The position numbers and the translations under genes are program-made. The notes beneath the pieces were generated by a model. That model searched no databases, was not told the DNA's origin, and saw only the letters and a list, made by a program, of their open reading frames with translations. Source: a candidate division WWE3 bacterium CG_4_9_14_3_um_filter_43_9 (lineage in GTDB: Bacteria; Patescibacteriota; CPR3; GCA-002780085). Taken from it: a stretch of 7,366 nt of DNA. This document shows, in pieces, positions 4,440-7,366 of the stretch; within the stretch, counting starts at the first letter, position 1; each line of letters starts with the position of its first letter. Location: the NCBI GenBank assembly GCA_002791435.1, contig PFXB01000064.1, forward strand, positions 13,867 to 21,232, written 5' to 3'.

Positions 4440-6470
4440 ATGGACTTAAAAACCCCGGTTGCAAAATTAAATTTTATCGGTACGGCGTATGAAAAAAGGC
4501 TTAAAAAGCTTGAGATTAAAACCATTTACGACTTAATCTATCATTTCCCCTTTCGTTACGAAGACTACTCCCAATTTACTCTGATTGCTCAAAGCACGCT
4601 TGATCAGCCAGTCTGCCTGCAGGGTGAAATTTTAGCCATCCAAAACATCTACACCAAAAATCGTAAACATCTCACCAAAGCGGTGGTAGCCGATTCCAGC
4701 GGGCAAATTGAAGTTGTCTGGTTCAATCAGCCCTTCTTATCCAAAACCTTAAAAGCAGGCTATAGAGTAAATTTAGCCGGCAAGACTGAGCTTTTCAATC
4801 ACCAAAAAGTTCTACTCTCTCCGGAATATGAAATTTTAAAAGACAAAGAAACTATCCATACCGGCCGAATTGTCCCTATTTATCCTGAAACATACGGTAT
4901 TTCATCAAAATGGTTGAGATCAAGAATTGCTCCTCTCTTAAAAAGTGCGATTCTCCAAATCGAAGATTTTTTACCGCAGGATATTTTACAAAAATACGAA
5001 TTGCTTGCTTTAGAAAAGGCTCTCTGCCAGATTCATTTTCCTGAAAATCTGACCCTGGCAAAAAAAGCACGCGAAAGGTTGGCTTTCGATGAGCTTTTTT
5101 TGCTACAATTGGCTAATCTCAAACGCAGGCTTGAGTGGCAAAGCTTTAAACTTAAAACGCCTTTTTTGATCAATCAAGACGATGTGTTGCAATTTATCTC
5201 GTCCTTACCTTTTAATTTAACGCAGGCTCAAAAAAGATGTATCAAAGAAATCTTGGGTGATTTGGAAAAGCCGACTCCCATGAATCGCTTGCTAGAAGGA
5301 GATGTGGGTTCAGGTAAAACCGTAGTAGCAGCCTGCGCTGTCTTTATTGCCTTTAAAAACGGTTTCCAGTCAGCCTTTATGGCTCCCACCGAAATCTTGG
5401 CCGAGCAACACTTTAATAACTTAAATCAGATTCTCGGACTATTGGGTATGAAAATTGTTCTTTTGACGGGATCAAAAAAACCAAAAAATAAAGATCCTTT
5501 TGATTTGGTGGTGGGAACCCATGCTCTGATCAGTAAAAAGTCCAGTTTTGAAAATCTAAGTCTGGTGGTGATTGACGAACAGCATCGTTTTGGAGTCGAA
5601 CAGCGTGCCCTGCTTTCTGAAAAGGGCAACACTCCGCATGTTCTAACCATGACCGCCACTCCCATTCCCAGAACTTTAGCACTTACTCTTTACGGCGACC
5701 TTGACCTTTCTGTTTTAGATGAAATGCCCGAAGGCAGGCTTAAAGTCAAAACCTTTGTGGTGCCTCCCCAAAAAAGAGCCGCCGCTTATGTTTGGATTGA
5801 AAAACAAATTCGCGAGTCAAACTTCAAACAACAGGCTTTCGTCATCTGTCCGTTTATTGAAGAATCGGAAAGTATGCAAACCGTCAAAGCCGCCACTGTG
5901 GAGTTTGAAAAATTGCAAAAAACAATCTTTCCCGGTCTCTTGTTGGGACTTTTGCATGGAAAGTTAAAGTCAAAAGAAAAAAATGCAACTCTGGAAAGAT
6001 TTCGCCAACAAAAGAATCACATTTTGGTGGCTACGCCGGTGGTGGAAGTGGGAATTGATGTCCCCAGCGCCACTATCATAGTAGTAGAAGGAGCAGACCG
6101 ATTCGGTCTTGCCCAACTCCATCAACTTCGCGGCAGAGTAGGGAGGGGAAAAATTCAATCTTATTGTTTTCTTTTTAGCGAATCTCGAAGTTATCATACA
6201 ATCAAAAGGCTAAAAGCCATGGAAACAGAAAATTCTGGCATAAAACTGGCTGAGATTGACCTTAGGTTGCGCGGACCCGGTGAAATCTTTGGCGCCAAGC
6301 AACATGGGATTCCAAGCCTCAAAGTGGCGGCCTTAAATGATTTAGAACTCATTCACAAAACTAAATTGGCGGCTTCTGAAATTTTCCAAAAAGACCCCTT
6401 GTTGGTGCAAAATCCTGGTATTTCTGATAAACTTAATACAACTATAGTTCAAATTCAGCAACCGAATTGA
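4440..6470 (+). CDS. recG: ATP-dependent DNA helicase RecG
   Basis: A 676-residue superfamily 2 helicase that remodels stalled replication forks and Holliday junctions on DNA. From the N-terminus: a helical lead-in (MDLKTPVAKL ... YDLIYHFPFRYEDYS), an OB-fold wedge domain at roughly 55-145, Walker A G287-D-V-G-S-G-K293-T294, the RecG-type DEQH box D379-E-Q-H382 followed by RFGVEQR, motif III TATPIPRT (405-412), and VATPVVEVGIDVPSA. Motif VI is R564-G-R-V-G-R569, and the TRG-like segment is DLRLRGPGEIFGAKQHG (607-623). All catalytic motifs are intact and the length is close to the 693 residues of E. coli RecG. I chose ATG 4440 rather than GTG 4356 because the family N-terminus begins here and the upstream 28 codons overlap a better-supported micro-ORF. 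No Shine-Dalgarno precedes ATG 4440, so translation coupled to the micro-ORF is likely. Confidence 0.95.
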   Translation: MDLKTPVAKLNFIGTAYEKRLKKLEIKTIYDLIYHFPFRYEDYSQFTLIAQSTLDQPVCLQGEILAIQNIYTKNRKHLTKAVVADSSGQIEVVWFNQPFLSKTLKAGYRVNLAGKTELFNHQKVLLSPEYEILKDKETIHTGRIVPIYPETYGISSKWLRSRIAPLLKSAILQIEDFLPQDILQKYELLALEKALCQIHFPENLTLAKKARERLAFDELFLLQLANLKRRLEWQSFKLKTPFLINQDDVLQFISSLPFNLTQAQKRCIKEILGDLEKPTPMNRLLEGDVGSGKTVVAACAVFIAFKNGFQSAFMAPTEILAEQHFNNLNQILGLLGMKIVLLTGSKKPKNKDPFDLVVGTHALISKKSSFENLSLVVIDEQHRFGVEQRALLSEKGNTPHVLTMTATPIPRTLALTLYGDLDLSVLDEMPEGRLKVKTFVVPPQKRAAAYVWIEKQIRESNFKQQAFVICPFIEESESMQTVKAATVEFEKLQKTIFPGLLLGLLHGKLKSKEKNATLERFRQQKNHILVATPVVEVGIDVPSATIIVVEGADRFGLAQLHQLRGRVGRGKIQSYCFLFSESRSYHTIKRLKAMETENSGIKLAEIDLRLRGPGEIFGAKQHGIPSLKVAALNDLELIHKTKLAASEIFQKDPLLVQNPGISDKLNTTIVQIQQPN

Positions 6471-6502
6471 GCGTGGGTCTCATAATTATAGACAAACTTA
6501 TG

Positions 6503-6554
6503 CCCGAATTACTTCATTTTGAAACATTTTTTAAAAGAATGTTAGTAATTCGGG
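6503..6554. repeat. Inverted repeat 1 of the recG-rsmD spacer
   Basis: CCCGAATTACT (6503-6513) pairs perfectly with AGTAATTCGGG (6544-6554). Directly inside, AACATT (6523-6528) pairs with AATGTT (6538-6543), leaving a 9-base one-sided bulge (6514-6522) and a 9-base loop. Total 17 base pairs. It lies 32 bases after the recG stop and has no T-run after it. Confidence 0.7.
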
Positions 6555-6556
6555 GA

Positions 6557-6598
6557 ATACTCAACTACAACTTTTGCATTTTTAAGGAAGTTGAGTAT
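6557..6598. repeat. Inverted repeat 2 of the recG-rsmD spacer
   Basis: ATACTCAACT (6557-6566) pairs perfectly with AGTTGAGTAT (6589-6598) around a 22-base loop. It starts only two bases after the first inverted repeat ends. Confidence 0.65.
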
Positions 6599-6606
6599 AT
6601 TAGAAA

Positions 6607-6623
6607 ACATACTTATGGTATGT
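6607..6623. repeat. Inverted repeat 3 of the recG-rsmD spacer
   Basis: ACATAC (6607-6612) pairs with GTATGT (6618-6623) around the 5-base loop TTATG. It lies eight bases after repeat 2 and three bases before the GC palindrome. Confidence 0.5.
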
Positions 6624-6626
6624 CTG

Positions 6627-6642
6627 TCCGCCAGCTGGCGGA
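6627..6642. repeat. Perfect 16-base GC-rich palindrome
   Basis: TCCGCCAGCTGGCGGA is a perfect palindrome, followed by GGCGGATC, which repeats the right arm. This sequence is one I recall as common in intergenic DNA of Patescibacteria genomes; that recall is the main basis for the organism guess. It is much richer in GC than its neighbours. Confidence 0.75.
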
Positions 6643-6657
6643 GGCGGATCTATACGC

Positions 6658-6710
6658 TAAACCAATTAAGGTTTTTTAGAAATGAAGACACCTAAATTGT
6701 AATTGGTTTA
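6658..6710. repeat. Inverted repeat 5 of the recG-rsmD spacer
   Basis: TAAACCAATTA (6658-6668) pairs perfectly with TAATTGGTTTA (6700-6710). Just inside, AGGT (6669-6672) pairs with ACCT (6690-6693), leaving a 6-base bulge on the right side. The loop contains TTTTTTAG. Confidence 0.65.
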
Positions 6711-6718
6711 TCTATAGC

Positions 6719-6756
6719 ACGCTCATCCTGAACGAGCGTAGCGAGTTGAAGGATCT
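6719..6756 (+). promoter_or_regulatory. Repeat-borne rsmD ribosome-binding site with two alternative hairpins
   Basis: AAGGA (6749-6753) is a good Shine-Dalgarno 6 bases before the rsmD ATG. It lies in the right arm of a repeat whose left arm ATCCT (6725-6729) pairs with AGGAT (6750-6754), helped by AAC/GTT (6731-6733/6745-6747), which would hide the ribosome site. A competing hairpin, ACGCTC (6719-6724) with GAGCGT (6734-6739), puts ATCCT in its loop and would leave the site freer. The repeat itself (ATCCTGAACGAGCGTAGCGA and onward) is of a type I recall between genes in many uncultured-bacterium genomes. Confidence 0.5.
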
Positions 6757-6759
6757 AAT

Positions 6760-7317
6760 ATGCGCGTTTCTTCCGGTAAGGCTCAAGGTCATCAAATATT
6801 TACATCTTCTATTAAAAATCTCAATCCCGTAACTGCCATTATTCGAAAGCCCCTTTTTGATACGATAGCGGATAAAATAATCGGCAAAAGGATCTTGGAT
6901 TTATATGCCGGCACCGGCTCTTTAGGAATTGAAGCTTTAAGCCGAGGCGCAACTTTTGCTTATTTTGTTGACCATAGCCAACAAAGCTGTAACCTGATTA
7001 AAAAAAATCTAAATCATAGCTTTCTGCTTGGAAAATACCGCCTATTTTGTCAAGATGTCTTTAGTTTTTTAGAATCAAACTATGAAAAATTTGATCTTGT
7101 CTTTGCTGACCCCCCAATGAATTTTTTAGATCTCAGGGCAGTTTTGGAGCAACTTAAGAAAAACCTTAATGACGGCGGACTGATTGTCTTAAGAAATCCT
7201 GTCATGCCGGATTTAAATACACTAGTAACATATAAGCTCGTACGCGAAACAAATTATCTTAATGAAAAATTTATCCTGTTAACATATAGCCGATTAAAAA
7301 CAAAGTGTCGGGTTTGA
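6760..7317 (+). CDS. rsmD: 16S rRNA (guanine-N2) methyltransferase RsmD-like
   Basis: A 185-residue SAM-dependent methyltransferase expected to modify the 16S rRNA guanine equivalent to E. coli G966 during small-subunit assembly. It opens with MRVSSGKAQGH, like the MRIIAGKxxGR start of RsmD. The SAM-binding motif is ILDLYAGTGSLGIEALSRGA (45-64), an acidic end of strand 2 follows at D71, and the catalytic motif is FADPPM (115-120). Two departures stand out: the usual aromatic residue after DPP (DPPY or DPPF) is M120, and the RPTxDRVREALF segment is weakened to NPVTAIIRKPLFD (22-34). It is therefore a diverged member, possibly with changed activity. The start at ATG 6760 is supported by AAGGA 6 bases upstream. 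Placement after recG fits the recG-rsmD-coaD order seen in many bacteria; coaD would be outside the window. Confidence 0.87.
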   Translation: MRVSSGKAQGHQIFTSSIKNLNPVTAIIRKPLFDTIADKIIGKRILDLYAGTGSLGIEALSRGATFAYFVDHSQQSCNLIKKNLNHSFLLGKYRLFCQDVFSFLESNYEKFDLVFADPPMNFLDLRAVLEQLKKNLNDGGLIVLRNPVMPDLNTLVTYKLVRETNYLNEKFILLTYSRLKTKCRV

Positions 7318-7331
7318 CAAACAAGCGTATT

Positions 7332-7348
7332 TACACCTTCGAGGTGTA
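7332..7348. repeat. Hairpin at the right edge of the window
   Basis: TACACCT (7332-7338) pairs with AGGTGTA (7342-7348) around the loop TCG, 14 bases after the rsmD stop. A further ACACC at 7361-7365 could compete for the GGTGT arm (7343-7347). No T-run follows within the window, so a terminator cannot be claimed. It may be part of a longer repeat cut by the edge. Confidence 0.55.
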
Positions 7349-7366
7349 GCCGCAGGCGCAACACCA

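Noticed and set aside
6591..6619. Promoter-like pair TTGAGT and TATGGT with 17-base spacing before rsmD
   Set aside because: Only 4 of 6 matches in each box and both lie within hairpin arms; too weak to call.
6467..6679. A 70-codon open frame after recG starting at TTG 6467
   Set aside because: It begins inside the recG stop, has no ribosome site or recognisable family, and its sequence is a translation of the inverted repeats, including the GC palindrome.
7314..7319. TTGACA at the end of rsmD as a -35 box
   Set aside because: No acceptable -10 box lies 15-19 bases downstream; the spacing falls in the edge hairpin.
1..7366. CRISPR array, tRNA, rRNA, transposase or phage genes
   Set aside because: No regularly spaced direct repeats, no tRNA- or rRNA-like sequence and no transposase or phage motifs were seen; the repeats present are isolated inverted repeats or the 7-base array.

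Overview
The window is about 7.4 kb with every recognisable gene on the + strand. It falls into two parts of different character. Bases 1 to about 1300 are GC-richer: 60-base samples counted by hand give 67% (1-60), 50% (121-180), 53% (481-540) and 47% (901-960) GC. This part carries the 3' end of an adenylylsulfate (APS) kinase gene and a full gene for a cytosolic alkaline-phosphatase/sulfatase-superfamily enzyme, and it ends in a terminator-like stem-loop (1313-1361). From about 1380 onward the DNA is AT-rich (22% in 1801-1860, 43% in 5041-5100) and looks like the ordinary backbone of a small-genome bacterium.

The AT-rich part holds, in order: a PqqB-like metallo-beta-lactamase-fold protein; a structured, repeat-filled tyrS leader; tyrS (tyrosyl-tRNA synthetase); an adenosine-specific-kinase family protein (PF04008-like); an unlisted 35-residue membrane micro-ORF; recG; a 289-base spacer packed with consecutive inverted repeats; and rsmD (16S rRNA guanine-N2 methyltransferase). 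The window ends in another short hairpin.

Organism (inference): spacers with GC-rich palindromes such as TCCGCCAGCTGGCGGA and the CCTGCC...GGCAGG type, AT-rich housekeeping genes, and somewhat diverged proteins (RsmD in particular) suggest an uncultured bacterium of the Candidate Phyla Radiation/Patescibacteria type. This rests on repeat style and sequence character recalled from such genomes, not on a phylogenetic test. The left part could be a horizontally acquired sulfate-activation or surface-modification segment, or a chimeric assembly join.

Functional links: the first two genes lie 21 bases apart and look co-transcribed (sulfate activation plus a phospho-/sulfo-ester enzyme). The kinase-family gene, micro-ORF and recG are tightly packed (21- and 5-base gaps) and look like one transcription unit, with recG probably translated by coupling to the micro-ORF. 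rsmD has a good Shine-Dalgarno sequence that lies inside an intergenic repeat and can be paired away by the other arm of that repeat. The most promising unexplained items are the hairpin array with the repeat-borne rsmD ribosome site, the micro-ORF before recG, and the APS-kinase/phosphatase-superfamily pair at the composition break.
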